64,000 nucleotides of DNA from Saliniradius amylolyticus (lineage in GTDB: Bacteria; Pseudomonadota; Gammaproteobacteria; Enterobacterales; Alteromonadaceae). Positions within the stretch are counted from its first letter, which is position 1; the number at the start of each line of letters is the position of its first letter. Of this stretch, positions 9,521 to 19,374 are shown piece after piece. The notes beneath the pieces were generated by a model that was given only the letters and a program-made list of their open reading frames with translations, made no database searches and had not been told where the DNA came from. Both the position numbers and the translations under genes were made by a program. The DNA is taken from contig NZ_CP029347.1 in the NCBI RefSeq assembly GCF_003143555.1, positions 2,170,001-2,234,000 on the forward strand. Reading direction: 5' to 3'.

Positions 9521-9547
9521 AGCCAGCCTCAGGGCTGGCTTTTTTAT
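9521..9547 (+). terminator. Intrinsic terminator of the OmpA-family gene
   Basis: GC-rich hairpin (AGCCAGCC...GGCTGGCT) followed directly by a run of six T, 22 bases after the stop codon. Confidence 0.9.
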
Positions 9548-9665
9548 GCATCTAGGGTATTTAAACAACTTTATTTATAAAAAACTTATTTAACCGGAAT
9601 GCTCACAACTGTAAAATTTTGACTACACTCGGTAATGACAACAAACAAAGGCCAAGGAGGATATT

Positions 9666-9974
9666 ATGAAGTTGTTGTTATCAGTAGTACTGACTATGGT
9701 TATGGCAATCACCAGCCCCACCTTATGGGCATCCACACCAGATAAAGAGCTCTACTCTGAGTCAGCCGCTCAACACCAAAAACTCGATTTGAACAGCGCT
9801 TCGGCTGAAGCGCTGCAAACACTTCCGGGTATCGGTGAAAAGAAAGCCGCGGCCATTGTCGCTTATCGTAACTCTCACGGTGGTTTCAGTTCCATTGAGC
9901 AGCTAAAAGACGTCAAGGGCATTGGCGATGCCACACTGGAAAACATCAAGAGTCTGTTGACGCTCAGTCAGTAG
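9666..9974 (+). CDS. ComEA-family helix-hairpin-helix protein
   Basis: This 102-aa exported protein has a signal peptide (cleaved after LWA, near residue 22) and two helix-hairpin-helix repeats (LPGIGEKKAAAIVAYR and VKGIGDATLENI) that bind DNA without sequence specificity. This is the short gammaproteobacterial ComEA-like form. In naturally competent relatives it acts in the periplasm as a ratchet that pulls in DNA. Ribosome-binding site AAGGAGG sits 7 bases before the ATG. It stands alone between two terminators. Whether the organism is competent cannot be told from this window. Confidence 0.9.
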   Translation: MKLLLSVVLTMVMAITSPTLWASTPDKELYSESAAQHQKLDLNSASAEALQTLPGIGEKKAAAIVAYRNSHGGFSSIEQLKDVKGIGDATLENIKSLLTLSQ

Positions 9975-9987
9975 GTGTCAGCAGCAT

Positions 9988-10020
9988 TAAAAACGGCGCT
10001 CAAAAGCGCCGTTTTTTAAT
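9988..10020. terminator. Bidirectional terminator, comEA/argS
   Basis: A perfect hairpin (ACGGCGCT...AGCGCCGT) flanked by A and T runs lies between the convergent comEA-like gene and argS, and can serve both. Confidence 0.9.
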
Positions 10021-10040
10021 GCTCTGCAGGATAGAGAGAT

Positions 10041-11777
10041 TTACATCTTTTCCATCGTCTCAATACCCAGTAAATCAAGTCCCCGACTGAGCGTTTCTGC
10101 GGTCAGTCGCGATAGCATGAGGCGACTGTTTCTGACCTCATCAGTCACTCCAGACTTCAGGATCGGACAGGACTCATAGAAGCCCATAAACTGACTGGCC
10201 AGTTCGTACAGATAGTTAGCCAAAACGTGAGGCGTAGCTTCACCCGCCACTTGCAATAAGGCTTCCTCAAATTGCAGCAACTTGATCGCCAAGGCTCGCT
10301 CCGCTTTTTCTTCCAGGATTAAACCAGCCTCGACCTGCTTAGGCTCGACACCGGCCTTACGGAATACGCTCTTTACCCGAGTGTAGGCGTATTGTAGGTA
10401 AGGGGCGGTATTGCCATCGAAGCTCAACATGGCGTCCCAGTCAAACACATAGTCGGTAGTACGGTTTTTATTCAGGTCCGAATACTTAACCGCGCCAATG
10501 CCTATCTTACGGGCGATTTCTTGCTTCACTTCATTCGACAGTTCATCGTCTCTGTCGTTAATCAAGTTCGTGGCGCGCTGCACGGCTTCATCCAGCAATT
10601 CCACCAGCTTCACCGTTCCGCCTGAACGAGTCTTAAAAGGCTTGCCATCCTTGCCCAGCATCATTCCGAAAGGACAGTGTTCATAACTTGTCTGCTGTTT
10701 GATAAAGCCTGCCTTACGACCTACCAGTTCGGTTTGTTTAAAATGTAGCGCCTGCCGAGCATCGGTAAATATCAGAATGCGATCTGCATCCAAGTCAAAG
10801 GAGCGATAACGCATGGCCGCAAGATCCGTGGTGGAATAGAGGTAACCGCCACCGGATTTTTGTACAATGTATACGGCTGGCTTACCCTCTTTATCAGTCA
10901 TTTCATTGAGAAACACGACCTGGGCACCCTGATCTTCCACCGCTACGCCTTGCTGCTTCAGCTTTTCAACGACATCGGCCAGTTGGTCGTTATAGGCACT
11001 CTCCCCCATAATATGCTCACGAGAAAGTGTTACGTTCAGAGTCTGATAGACTTCTTCGCTATGCGCGATAGATACATCAATAAACTTATCCCATAAATCC
11101 AGACAGTCCTTATCGCCTCGCTGCAGACGCACCACATATTCCCTGGCGCGATCGTCGAAGCCTTCTTCCTCATCGAAGCGCACTTTCGCCTCGCGATAAA
11201 AGTCTTCCAGATCAGATAATGCGGTTTCGGCCAGCTTGTCCTCGGCCAGTTTGTCTTCCAGGTGCGCCAGTAACATACCAAACTGGGTTCCCCAGTCGCC
11301 CATATGGTTTTGACGAATTACCTTATGGCCCATGAACTCCAACACCCGGACCACCGCATCACCGATAATGGTGGAACGCAGATGACCCACGTGCATCTCT
11401 TTCGCGAGATTAGGCGATGAGTAGTCCACCACAATATTCTGACTGGCTTGTGGCTCAACAGCCAAACGCTCATCCTTAGCCGCGTCTTGCAGCCTGTCGG
11501 CCAACCAGTTCTGACTCAAATGCACGTTGATAAAGCCGGGGCCAGCCACCTCAAGCTTATCGGCGACACCGCTAAGATCAGCGGCCGCAACAATTTGCTC
11601 GGCGATGTCCCGGGGCTTTTGCTTCAATTGCTTAGCCAGAGCCATAGCGCCGTTAAACTGATAATCACCAAACTCGGGACGGGTACTTCGGCTCAGGGGC
11701 GTTGGTGCGTTTTCAGGCGCGCCAATGGCCTGCAAGGCAAGACGGAATTTCTCGGTGAGTATTTGATGTATATTCAT
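10041..11777 (-). CDS. argS: Arginyl-tRNA synthetase
   Basis: A class I aminoacyl-tRNA synthetase that charges tRNA-Arg. 578 aa, the usual length for bacterial ArgRS. The N-terminal Add-1 tRNA-recognition domain is followed by the HIGH-type motif HVGH (in [16 protein letters not shown], near residue 130). A KMSKS-like loop is present in the degenerate form common to ArgRS (KPFKTRSGG), and the C-terminal DALR anticodon-binding domain ([12 protein letters not shown] onward) is complete. It is 22 bases downstream of prfC on the same strand, so the two translation genes probably share a transcript. Two tRNA-Arg(ACG) genes occur at 22.8-23.2 kb. Confidence 0.97.
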   Translation of the reverse strand: MNIHQILTEKFRLALQAIGAPENAPTPLSRSTRPEFGDYQFNGAMALAKQLKQKPRDIAEQIVAAADLSGVADKLEVAGPGFINVHLSQNWLADRLQDAAKDERLAVEPQASQNIVVDYSSPNLAKEMHVGHLRSTIIGDAVVRVLEFMGHKVIRQNHMGDWGTQFGMLLAHLEDKLAEDKLAETALSDLEDFYREAKVRFDEEEGFDDRAREYVVRLQRGDKDCLDLWDKFIDVSIAHSEEVYQTLNVTLSREHIMGESAYNDQLADVVEKLKQQGVAVEDQGAQVVFLNEMTDKEGKPAVYIVQKSGGGYLYSTTDLAAMRYRSFDLDADRILIFTDARQALHFKQTELVGRKAGFIKQQTSYEHCPFGMMLGKDGKPFKTRSGGTVKLVELLDEAVQRATNLINDRDDELSNEVKQEIARKIGIGAVKYSDLNKNRTTDYVFDWDAMLSFDGNTAPYLQYAYTRVKSVFRKAGVEPKQVEAGLILEEKAERALAIKLLQFEEALLQVAGEATPHVLANYLYELASQFMGFYESCPILKSGVTDEVRNSRLMLSRLTAETLSRGLDLLGIETMEKM

Positions 11778-11799
11778 AGTCAGCTACCTTAGTCAGGCC

Positions 11800-13377
11800 C
11801 TAATGCTCACGGGTTTTCATAAATTGGATATCTGGATAACGTTCTTCTGCCAGCGATAAATTGACCATGGTCGGAGCGATATAACTAAGGTTGTCGCCGC
11901 CGTCCAGAGCCAGGTTCTGCTCCGCCTTGCGTTTAAATTCGTCCAGTTTTTTCGGATCATCGCTGTCCACCCAACGGGCGGTCGCCACATTCACATTTTC
12001 GTAAATGGCGTCCACATTGTATTCTGCCTTTAGGCGAGCCACCACCATATCAAACTGCAGCGTGCCTACGGCGCCGACGATCAAGTCGTTGTTGATGAGC
12101 GGTCTGAATACCTGAACCGCGCCCTCTTCAGATAACTGAATCAAACCTTTTTGCAGTTGTTTTTGCTTAAGCGGATCTTTCAGACGGATGCGTCGGAACA
12201 ATTCAGGGGCAAAGTTAGGAATGCCGGTAAAACGTAAATTTTCACCTTCGGTAAAGGTATCGCCGATCTTAATGGAGCCATGATTATGCAGACCGATAAT
12301 ATCCCCAGCCCAGGCTTCATCGAGCGCCTCACGGTCTCCAGCCATAAAGGTCAGTGCATCGGAAATACGTACATCCTTACCGATACGGCTCTGAAACAGT
12401 TTCATGCCTTTCTGGTATTTGCCTGACACAATGCGACAGAAGGCGATCCGATCCCGGTGCCTGGGATCCATATTGGCCTGAATTTTAAACACAAAGCCGG
12501 AGAACTTGTCTTCCGCTGGCTCCACCCTGCGCTGATCGGTTTCGCGACCTATAGGCGCTGGAGCCCACTGACACAATCCATCGAGCATATGATCCACACC
12601 AAAGTTACCCAGCGCGGTACCAAAAAACACCGGCGTCAGTTCGCCATTTAAGAAAGCTTCCAACTCGAAGTCATGGGAAGCGCCGCGCACCAGTTCCAGC
12701 ATGTCACGCAGCTCATCGGCGTAACTGCCGATGGCCTCGTCCAGTTCCGGATTGTCCAACCCCTTTATGATCTTACTGTCCTGGATCCTGTGGCCCTGAC
12801 CGCTTTGATAGAGGATGGTTTCATCTCTGAGCAGGTGGTAAACACCTTTAAACTCTTTACCCATGCCAATGGGCCAGGTTATTGGCGCACATTTGATCTT
12901 GAGCACCTCTTCGACCTCATCGAGCAATTCGATGGGGTCGCGAATATCCCGGTCCAGCTTATTCATAAAGGTGAGAATGGGTGTGTCTCTCAGGCGGGTA
13001 ACATCCATCAGCTTAATGGTACGATCTTCGACGCCCTTGGCGGAGTCGATCACCATCAAGCAAGAATCCACGGCCGTCAGGGTCCGGTAAGTGTCTTCTG
13101 AGAAATCTTCGTGTCCCGGCGTATCCAACAAGTTCACCAGACAGCTGTCATAGGGGAACTGCATCACCGAGGTGGTTACCGAGATGCCCCGCTCCTTTTC
13201 CATTTCCATCCAGTCAGATTTAGCATGCTGTCCCGACTTCTTTCCTTTAACAGTACCAGCCTTCTGGATTGCGTTGCCGAATAACAGCACCTTCTCGGTA
13301 ATGGTGGTCTTACCCGCATCCGGGTGCGAGATGATCGCAAAGGTACGGCGTTTGGCCGTTTGTTCCGCTTGTTTCAT
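11800..13377 (-). CDS. prfC: Peptide chain release factor 3
   Basis: A ribosomal GTPase that removes RF1/RF2 after peptide release. 525 aa, typical length. G-domain motifs are visible in order: P-loop SHPDAGKTT near residue 18, DTPGHEDF near 87 and NKLDRD near 140, followed by the RF3-specific domains II and III. It lacks the extra domains IV-V of elongation factor G, which separates it from EF-G. It is upstream of argS with a short gap. The 466+ bases before it, shared with the divergent BCCT gene, hold both promoters. Confidence 0.97.
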   Translation of the reverse strand: MKQAEQTAKRRTFAIISHPDAGKTTITEKVLLFGNAIQKAGTVKGKKSGQHAKSDWMEMEKERGISVTTSVMQFPYDSCLVNLLDTPGHEDFSEDTYRTLTAVDSCLMVIDSAKGVEDRTIKLMDVTRLRDTPILTFMNKLDRDIRDPIELLDEVEEVLKIKCAPITWPIGMGKEFKGVYHLLRDETILYQSGQGHRIQDSKIIKGLDNPELDEAIGSYADELRDMLELVRGASHDFELEAFLNGELTPVFFGTALGNFGVDHMLDGLCQWAPAPIGRETDQRRVEPAEDKFSGFVFKIQANMDPRHRDRIAFCRIVSGKYQKGMKLFQSRIGKDVRISDALTFMAGDREALDEAWAGDIIGLHNHGSIKIGDTFTEGENLRFTGIPNFAPELFRRIRLKDPLKQKQLQKGLIQLSEEGAVQVFRPLINNDLIVGAVGTLQFDMVVARLKAEYNVDAIYENVNVATARWVDSDDPKKLDEFKRKAEQNLALDGGDNLSYIAPTMVNLSLAEERYPDIQFMKTREH

Positions 13378-13710
13378 TAGTAAGCTTCTATCCCGCGGTT
13401 TGCTGCCCCTAGTTTTTGGCAGTATGGGTTGGACTTTGGCGCGCGATTATATAAAAGACGGCGCTGAAATGACAGCCGCGCTACCCGAGTGCCAGACTCC
13501 GAGCACCAGGATAAGCATTCTGTATTCTGAAACTGCCTCCCCTCACTATTCGCCTCGCTTAAACAGCAACACATAAAATTAATAAGTCATTTTTTATTTT
13601 TAATTAAACAAGTTATGGCAGCTTTATTTTTCTCATCTATGCTCAAACATAGCCACCCTCAAAACTCGCAGGGTGGACGAAACATTCGAATAAATAGATA
13701 ATAGAACAGC

Positions 13711-13860
13711 GATAAGAGGAGCGCAGTATTGTCTGAATCAGGCCAGTGCTGTTAAAAAGTCGGCTTAGAAGTAAGGACTGCCGCTCGTGCTCCTTATTCT
13801 CGTCCGACGCCTCTTAAAATACTAACTGTCTGCCACTTTTTCGTTGTTGGCAGTCCTAAT
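13711..13860 (+). other. Possible structured leader of the BCCT gene
   Basis: The prfC/BCCT divergent gap (13378-13888) has no credible gene. Within it, AGGACTGCC at 13774-13782 can pair with GGCAGTCCT at 13849-13857, enclosing about 66 bases. Further short complementary pairs exist (GTCGG near 13759 with CCGAC near 13803; GGAGC near 13717 with GCTCC near 13789). The 3' arm lies 32 bases before the preferred ATG. This suggests a folded 5' untranslated region, possibly regulatory. A hairpin with CCACCCT/AGGGTGG is also present at 13652-13676. The pairing was judged by eye only. Confidence 0.4.
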
Positions 13861-13888
13861 AAGGCAGTTAACCAAAGGAGCTAAGAGG

Positions 13889-15862
13889 ATGTCTGAGAAC
13901 ACCCCAGCAAAATTTAATCCGGCGGTATTTTACCCCTCAGCCGGGTTAATAGTACTCTTACTACTGTTTTCAATCATCGCCCCTGATAGTGCCAACGCCA
14001 CATTCCAGGCGGCTCAGAGTGCGATCATTGAAAACGGCAGTTGGTTTTATGTTATTGCCGTTGCAGTCATATTACTGGCTGTAGTTTTTCTCGGCTTTTC
14101 ACAGTACGGGGCCATAAAACTCGGTCCCGATCATTCGACCCCCGATTACAGCATGATAACCTGGTTCTCGATGCTGTTTTCTGCGGGTATGGGGATCGGT
14201 CTGATGTTTTTTGGCGTCGCCGAACCTGTGATGCACTTTATGTCACCGCCGGTGATCGAAGGCAATACCGTGGAAGCCGCCAGAGAGGCTATGAAGATCA
14301 CCTTCTTCCACTGGGGGCTGCATGCCTGGGCGATTTACGCTATTGTCGCGCTGATTCTCGCTTTCTTTGCCTATCGTCATAATCTGCCACTGACCTTACG
14401 TTCGGCCCTGTATCCGATGATTGGGGAGCGCATCTACGGCCCTATCGGTCATGCTGTGGACGTATTTGCCGTTATCGGCACGCTGTTTGGCGTTGCGACC
14501 TCACTCGGTTTTGGTGTGGCTCAGGTCAATGCCGGTTTTAACTATCTGTTCGATATGCCCATCGGTACCACACCACAAATACTGTTGGTGATCGGCATTA
14601 CTGCCCTGGCGGTTATCTCGGTGTGTACGGGCCTGGATAAAGGCATCCGCCGTCTTTCAGAGTTGAATATGGCCTTAGCCGTTTTGCTGCTATTGTTCGT
14701 GCTTGTATTGGGCCCGACGGTATTTCTTGCACAAGCCTTTGTACAAAACACCGGTGCCTACCTATCCGACATTGTCGGTAATACCTTCAACCTGTTCGCC
14801 TATGAAAAATCCGACTGGATTGGTGGTTGGACAGTATTCTATTGGGGTTGGTGGCTATCCTGGGCTCCGTTCGTTGGCTTGTTCATCGCCCGCGTTTCCC
14901 GTGGACGGACGATTCGTGAGTTTGTCCTGGGCGTACTATTGGTCCCCACAGGCTTTACCCTGATGTGGATGACCTTCTTCGGTAACTCTGCCATTGAGCT
15001 GATTCTCAATCAGGGCGTTGCCAGCTTGGGTGAAATGGTACAAGAAGATGTATCCATTGCCTTATTTGCGTTTTTAGAAAACTTCCCACTGTCGTCGATC
15101 CTGTCCTTTATTGCGACCATTATGGTGATCGTATTCTTCGTTACCTCATCGGACTCCGGCTCCATGGTGGTGGATATGCTGTGTTCCAATGGTCGAGACG
15201 ACACCTATCTGTGGCAAAAAATCTTCTGGGCTAGCGGTGAAGGTGTGGTTGCCATCGCTCTGTTATTGGCCGGTGGACTGGGCGCACTCCAGACTATGGC
15301 CATCGCCAGTGCTCTTCCTTTTACCATTGTGTTATTGATCGCCACTTATGGTCTTATTAAGGCGCTGCGCATTGACCTTCACAAGCGCGAGGCATTGCAG
15401 AACAGTTACCTGACTGCGGCCACCATGGGCTCTAAAAACTGGAAAGAACGTCTGCACAATATTGTCGACTTCCCCAGTAAAGAAAACGGCCAACGCTACA
15501 TCAAAAAGGTTGTTGTGCCTGCCTTCGAGGAAGTCGCTGAAGAAATGCGTAATAACGACTATGAAGTAGAGTTAGACAAAAGCCGTGAGGATCAGATTCT
15601 GTTCAAGGTATCACACGGCGAAGAGATCGACTTTGTCTACGAAATTCGCTTAGGTCGTCACGTGCGCCCTGCCTTCTTACATCCTGAACAAGAAGCTGAC
15701 CCAGACAAAATGAGTGAAGATAAACTCTACTATCGTGCCGAGGTTCACCTGAGTGAGGGTGGCCAGGATTACGATATTATGGGTTGGTCGAAAGAGGCCG
15801 TGATCGGCGATGTTATCGATCACTATCATAAACACATGCATTTCTTGCATGTATTGAGATAA
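13889..15862 (+). CDS. BCCT-family transporter (choline/betaine/carnitine type)
   Basis: A sodium- or proton-driven secondary transporter of quaternary ammonium compounds such as choline or glycine betaine. 657 aa with about 12 membrane segments, the BCCT signatures GMGIGLMFFGVAEP (near residue 100) and WGWWLSWAPFVGLFIARVSRGR, and a long cytoplasmic C-terminal domain of ~150 residues as in BetT-type members, which is linked to osmotic sensing in this family. The ATG at 13889 follows an AAGGAGCTAAGAGG ribosome-binding stretch; a TTG at 13844 in frame is unlikely. Substrate is not decided by sequence; betaine fits the synthesis island at 53-60 kb. A porin gene follows after 11 bases. Confidence 0.93.
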   Translation: MSENTPAKFNPAVFYPSAGLIVLLLLFSIIAPDSANATFQAAQSAIIENGSWFYVIAVAVILLAVVFLGFSQYGAIKLGPDHSTPDYSMITWFSMLFSAGMGIGLMFFGVAEPVMHFMSPPVIEGNTVEAAREAMKITFFHWGLHAWAIYAIVALILAFFAYRHNLPLTLRSALYPMIGERIYGPIGHAVDVFAVIGTLFGVATSLGFGVAQVNAGFNYLFDMPIGTTPQILLVIGITALAVISVCTGLDKGIRRLSELNMALAVLLLLFVLVLGPTVFLAQAFVQNTGAYLSDIVGNTFNLFAYEKSDWIGGWTVFYWGWWLSWAPFVGLFIARVSRGRTIREFVLGVLLVPTGFTLMWMTFFGNSAIELILNQGVASLGEMVQEDVSIALFAFLENFPLSSILSFIATIMVIVFFVTSSDSGSMVVDMLCSNGRDDTYLWQKIFWASGEGVVAIALLLAGGLGALQTMAIASALPFTIVLLIATYGLIKALRIDLHKREALQNSYLTAATMGSKNWKERLHNIVDFPSKENGQRYIKKVVVPAFEEVAEEMRNNDYEVELDKSREDQILFKVSHGEEIDFVYEIRLGRHVRPAFLHPEQEADPDKMSEDKLYYRAEVHLSEGGQDYDIMGWSKEAVIGDVIDHYHKHMHFLHVLR

Positions 15863-15873
15863 AGGTACCGCCC

Positions 15874-17244
15874 ATGAAGAGGAAACTCTTAGGGCTAGCA
15901 GTGGCAGCGTTGCTGCCACTTTCTGCCCAAGCACAGCAGACTTCTGTATCTCAGGACGAGCTAGACTCAGTGATGGAACAAGTTCGCCAGCTGCAACAGC
16001 AGGTGAAAGCACTGCAGGCTAAACTCGAGCAGCAGCAGTCATCTGACGACACAGAGCCATCCTCGAAACCTGATCCCGACAAGCACACGATTGATCGCGT
16101 GTCCGTCAGCAGTCAGGAGCGGCGCGAATTTATAGACGCTCGTCTCGGTGAGCTTGAAGAGGAAGTCAAAGACGCCCAAAACCCTCCTATCCGAGTTGGC
16201 GGCGCGGTGCGCTTCCAGTATGTGTATGCCGACTATGATGCCGATAACCGGGATCGAGCAGGTGACCTGGACTTTGACCTAGTACGCATCGACTTCAACG
16301 GAGAGATCAACGATGTGATCCTGGCCGCTCAGTACCGTTGGTTCCAATATATGGAAGCGGTGCAAAAGGCTTATGTGGGTTACAACTTTACTGACCACTG
16401 GCAAGGTCAGGTGGGTATAATTAACGTGCCTTATGGCAATATTCCTTACAACTCACACAACTACTTCTTCAGTTCCAACTTCTATGTAGGCCTGGAAGAT
16501 AACCCCGAATCAGGCATTAACTTCCAGTATCGTTCCAAAGACTGGGACTGGGACATCGGCTTTATGAAAGGCGATGAACAAGGTGGCGTAGACGGTTTTG
16601 TCGACAGCCGCGCCGATCGCTATGCCTACGATGCAGTGGGTATACGTCTGGACGGCGAAGGCATTTACGACGCCCCCAGTTTACAAGTTGCCAAGAGTAA
16701 TTACTGGGCTGTGCGTGGGGCGCGTAAATTCCACTTTGCCGACGGTGATAAGCTGGAGCTTGGCCTGTCCACCCAAATCGGCGATCTGCATGACGGTAAC
16801 GACAGTGTCGGCGACCGGGAAGTCTATGGCGCTCACGCTCGCTTTAACTCGGGTCCGTGGGAACTGATGGGCATGGTGTCTCGCTACGACTTCGACACTG
16901 ATGTGGCCAATCAGGGCATTGTCACTGGCGCCTATGCCTACTTTGATACCATGCCCTCAGCCGCGACACTGTATACGGCCAATGTGGCCTATGACTTGCC
17001 AGTTAACATCGGACCGGTCTCGGCGCTGCGCTTTTACGACAACTTCAGTTTGATGTCGGCCAAAAACGGCCTGGAAGACGATACCTTCATGAATGTATTG
17101 GGCATGGCCGTTTCTGCGGGCGGCCTGTACACCTACTTTGATATTGTTACCGCCGAAAACCACCCCTTTGTGGGCGGCACTATGGGCGCCGATGGTGGCC
17201 AGACCAACACCCGCTTTAATATTAACTTTGGTTATTACTTCTGA
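15874..17244 (+). CDS. Outer-membrane porin (DcaP-like)
   Basis: This 456-aa exported barrel protein has a signal peptide (cleaved after AQA), then a Gln-rich coiled-coil stretch (EQVRQLQQQVKALQAKLEQQ) typical of trimeric DcaP-type porins. A barrel with many Asp/Tyr/aromatic strands follows, ending in INFGYYF with the terminal Phe of outer-membrane proteins. It starts 11 bases after the BCCT gene and is followed by a terminator, so the two form a transport unit: this would be the outer-membrane entry for the BCCT substrate. That role is inferred from position only; DcaP relatives are tied to dicarboxylates and other small anions. Confidence 0.82.
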   Translation: MKRKLLGLAVAALLPLSAQAQQTSVSQDELDSVMEQVRQLQQQVKALQAKLEQQQSSDDTEPSSKPDPDKHTIDRVSVSSQERREFIDARLGELEEEVKDAQNPPIRVGGAVRFQYVYADYDADNRDRAGDLDFDLVRIDFNGEINDVILAAQYRWFQYMEAVQKAYVGYNFTDHWQGQVGIINVPYGNIPYNSHNYFFSSNFYVGLEDNPESGINFQYRSKDWDWDIGFMKGDEQGGVDGFVDSRADRYAYDAVGIRLDGEGIYDAPSLQVAKSNYWAVRGARKFHFADGDKLELGLSTQIGDLHDGNDSVGDREVYGAHARFNSGPWELMGMVSRYDFDTDVANQGIVTGAYAYFDTMPSAATLYTANVAYDLPVNIGPVSALRFYDNFSLMSAKNGLEDDTFMNVLGMAVSAGGLYTYFDIVTAENHPFVGGTMGADGGQTNTRFNINFGYYF

Positions 17245-17252
17245 GTTAAGCG

Positions 17253-17284
17253 ATAAAAAAGCCGCATTAATGCGGCTTTTTTTC
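17253..17284. terminator. Bidirectional terminator, porin/rimI
   Basis: Hairpin GCCGCATTAATGCGGC flanked by A6 and T7 runs, between the convergent porin and rimI genes. Confidence 0.9.
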
Positions 17285-17736
17285 TAATTGCCTTCTAGCA
17301 ACTTCAACGTCATCATCAGAGCGTCTTCCCGACCCGAGGCCGAGGGATAATAGTTCTTACGGCGCTCTACGACATCAAAACCAAAGGTTTTATACAGATG
17401 AATTGCAGCCTCATTTGATACCCGTACTTCCAACCAAACCTGATCAGCCCCGCGTCGTTGACAGACATCGACAAAATGCATCATTAGGCGACGACCCACC
17501 CCCATTCCCCGGCAGTCAGGGTGAACGCCGATATCCATCAATGTCACTTCTTGCAATACCTGAAGTCCCAAATAAAACCCCTGAGTATTCTGGGTCTCAG
17601 TTAAGGCAAAGGCAAAATAAGGCGTGCTTAGGCTATCGATAAAGGTGTTACGGGACCAGGGGTGGGAATGACACAGACACTGCAGCTGAAAGGCGTCTTC
17701 ATAATTATTCTTATCCAGAGAAATAAAGTCAGTCAA
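17284..17736 (-). CDS. rimI: Ribosomal protein S18-alanine N-acetyltransferase
   Basis: A GNAT enzyme that acetylates the N-terminal alanine of ribosomal protein S18. I place the start at a TTG at 17736, inside the holD stop region (8-base overlap), giving 150 aa, close to the 148 aa of E. coli RimI. The longer open frame reads through holD in another frame and is not credible. Motifs: HPWSRNTFIDSL near residue 27, acetyl-CoA loop VHPDCRGMGVGRRLM near residue 75, and LEVRVSNEAAIHLYKTFGF with RRKNYYP, all strongly RimI-like. holD-rimI is a familiar gammaproteobacterial pair. Confidence 0.92.
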   Translation of the reverse strand: MTDFISLDKNNYEDAFQLQCLCHSHPWSRNTFIDSLSTPYFAFALTETQNTQGFYLGLQVLQEVTLMDIGVHPDCRGMGVGRRLMMHFVDVCQRRGADQVWLEVRVSNEAAIHLYKTFGFDVVERRKNYYPSASGREDALMMTLKLLEGN

Positions 17737-18097
17737 CGAGCAACTCCCACAGCCGTCGCTTGGTTTCAGGCTGGGTCGCCAAATACATCGGATGCGGAGC
17801 GTGCAGCACTCCATCATCAAAGCTCAGCTGTGAGGACACAACCCAACGATGAACCGTGATGCCTGTCATGGCGTTCAGGTGTTGCTGCATATCCACAGCC
17901 ATGGGATGCTCACTGTCCACTAAAGCCTCTGGCTCTTGGGCCTCTGGACCTTTTTCAGGATTGGACTCTACCACCGCTTTTGCAAAAGACCCCACCTGGG
18001 CATCAGTCTCTTCCGCTGATAATGCACAACGCAACTGCCAAAGCGGAATATCCAGCTCGGCTAACACGGCTTTTTGATAGTCGGATAAGCTAGTCAT
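17729..18097 (-). CDS. holD: DNA polymerase III psi subunit
   Basis: Psi subunit of the polymerase III clamp loader; with chi it links the loader to SSB. 122 aa. The N-terminal helix (YQKAVLAELDIPLWQLR) matches the part of psi that contacts the loader, and the end (TKRRLWELL) also fits. The family is poorly conserved, so the call rests on these ends and on its coupling to rimI, with which it overlaps by 8 bases. The middle is rich in Glu and Pro and may be flexible. Confidence 0.85.
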   Translation of the reverse strand: MTSLSDYQKAVLAELDIPLWQLRCALSAEETDAQVGSFAKAVVESNPEKGPEAQEPEALVDSEHPMAVDMQQHLNAMTGITVHRWVVSSQLSFDDGVLHAPHPMYLATQPETKRRLWELLVD

Positions 18098-18200
18098 AGG
18101 TTTAAATGTACCACAAGACCACAGGACAGGGATAAGAAAAGAGTCGACCTGTCCGGCTTCTCACCCCCTACCAACTAGCATGTGGCTATTAATTACAGGC

Positions 18201-18231
18201 ACAAAAAAACCGCAGCACTGTGCGGTTTCTT
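18201..18231 (-). terminator. Terminator, distal repeat copy
   Basis: Hairpin CCGCAGCACTGTGCGG followed on the minus strand by seven T. It lies in the distal repeat unit and also sits just before holD, but is oriented for transcription coming from tRNA-Trp. Confidence 0.8.
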
Positions 18232-18384
18232 CTAAATTCGTGGCAGGGGTGGAGGAATTACCTTAGGCACTTACTTGTGCCTGACCGCAAGGGCGCTGAC
18301 GCGGCTCACTTTGTTCCTGACAAAGTGTCGAACCTTGGGGCTTCTCACCCTCCACCAGTTCGCTCTCCACTATAAATTACAGGC

Positions 18385-18415
18385 ACAAAAAAACCGCAGC
18401 ACTGTGCGGTTTCTT
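18385..18415 (-). terminator. Terminator of tRNA-Trp
   Basis: Same hairpin as the distal copy, 10 bases after the tRNA-Trp CCA end in the minus direction, with a T7 run. Confidence 0.88.
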
Positions 18416-18424
18416 CTAAATTCG

Positions 18425-18501
<77 letters not shown>

Positions 18502-18576
18502 GTAGTGAGGGCAGAATTATACCCAAGGGCCGATAAAGGTAAAGCAAAAACCCATGCCTTGCGCCCAACTGCGCAA

Positions 18577-19374
18577 TTATTCGGCAACCACCTCTTGCCG
18601 GGACAACCCCGCTACTTGTAGCCAGAGTTCAGCGGTAAAATTGGCCAAGGGCAAAAACTGGCTAGTGAGCTCTTCTAAGGGTCGCCAATTCTTAGAGGAC
18701 TCAGCAGCATAGACTTTCACCAGTGTCCTCATTTCAGCGCGACTGAGCTCGTTAATCCACACGCAGGAAGCGATATCAAAAGCAGGATTAGACAGGGCCG
18801 CGTACTCCCAGTCCAGCGTCATGTTCTGCGGCGATACACACACGTGACTAAATGCCAGATCATGGTGACAAAAGCAGCTTTTGTCCACTGAGCGCCACAA
18901 CTGCTCATACTCCTGCATCATCTTTTGCTGCCCTTCACTGAGCATTGCGCCACTGTCCAAATAGTGTTGCCAGTCTCCAATTAAGTCCAGCTCAGGGGCC
19001 TCGATGTCTAATGCATGAATTTGAGCCAAGCGTTTGGCCAGAAAGGCCACTTTAAGTTCGCGAGGTGTCCGGCTTTTCGCAATAGGTGTCAGATCCAGCC
19101 ATGGCTCCAACATGAAATTGCTCTGTACACCCAGATACAGAGGCTCTGGCGCAAAGCCCTGTTTAGCCAGTTGCTGTTGTATCTGATACTGGACTTGGCG
19201 GTCAATTCTGGCAGGGGTCTTTTGCGCAAAGCATTTTAAAAATAGCTCAGTGTCATTATCTTTTAGGACGAAGTTATCATTAATTGCGCCCTCATCCAGT
19301 TTCTTCCAGTCAGCGTCCCTGTTGCAAAGGCCCTGCTCCACCAGTTCTTCAATAACATTCGGTTCAGGTCGCAT
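18577..19374 (-). CDS. Phosphotransferase, probable thiamine kinase
   Basis: A 265-aa APH/choline-kinase-fold phosphotransferase and the last gene of the TPP-riboswitch operon, so most likely a thiamine (or thiamine-precursor) kinase in salvage. The nucleotide lobe lies in the first ~90 residues. The catalytic loop is CFCHHDLAFSHVCV (about residues 165-178), and the metal-binding Asp is in LDWEYA, as in E. coli ThiK. In the loop the usual HxDxxxxN Asn is replaced by His, which is unusual. It overlaps the PnuT-like gene by 11 bases. Function is inferred from operon context plus family; choline or other small alcohols remain possible. Confidence 0.8.
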   Translation of the reverse strand: MRPEPNVIEELVEQGLCNRDADWKKLDEGAINDNFVLKDNDTELFLKCFAQKTPARIDRQVQYQIQQQLAKQGFAPEPLYLGVQSNFMLEPWLDLTPIAKSRTPRELKVAFLAKRLAQIHALDIEAPELDLIGDWQHYLDSGAMLSEGQQKMMQEYEQLWRSVDKSCFCHHDLAFSHVCVSPQNMTLDWEYAALSNPAFDIASCVWINELSRAEMRTLVKVYAAESSKNWRPLEELTSQFLPLANFTAELWLQVAGLSRQEVVAE

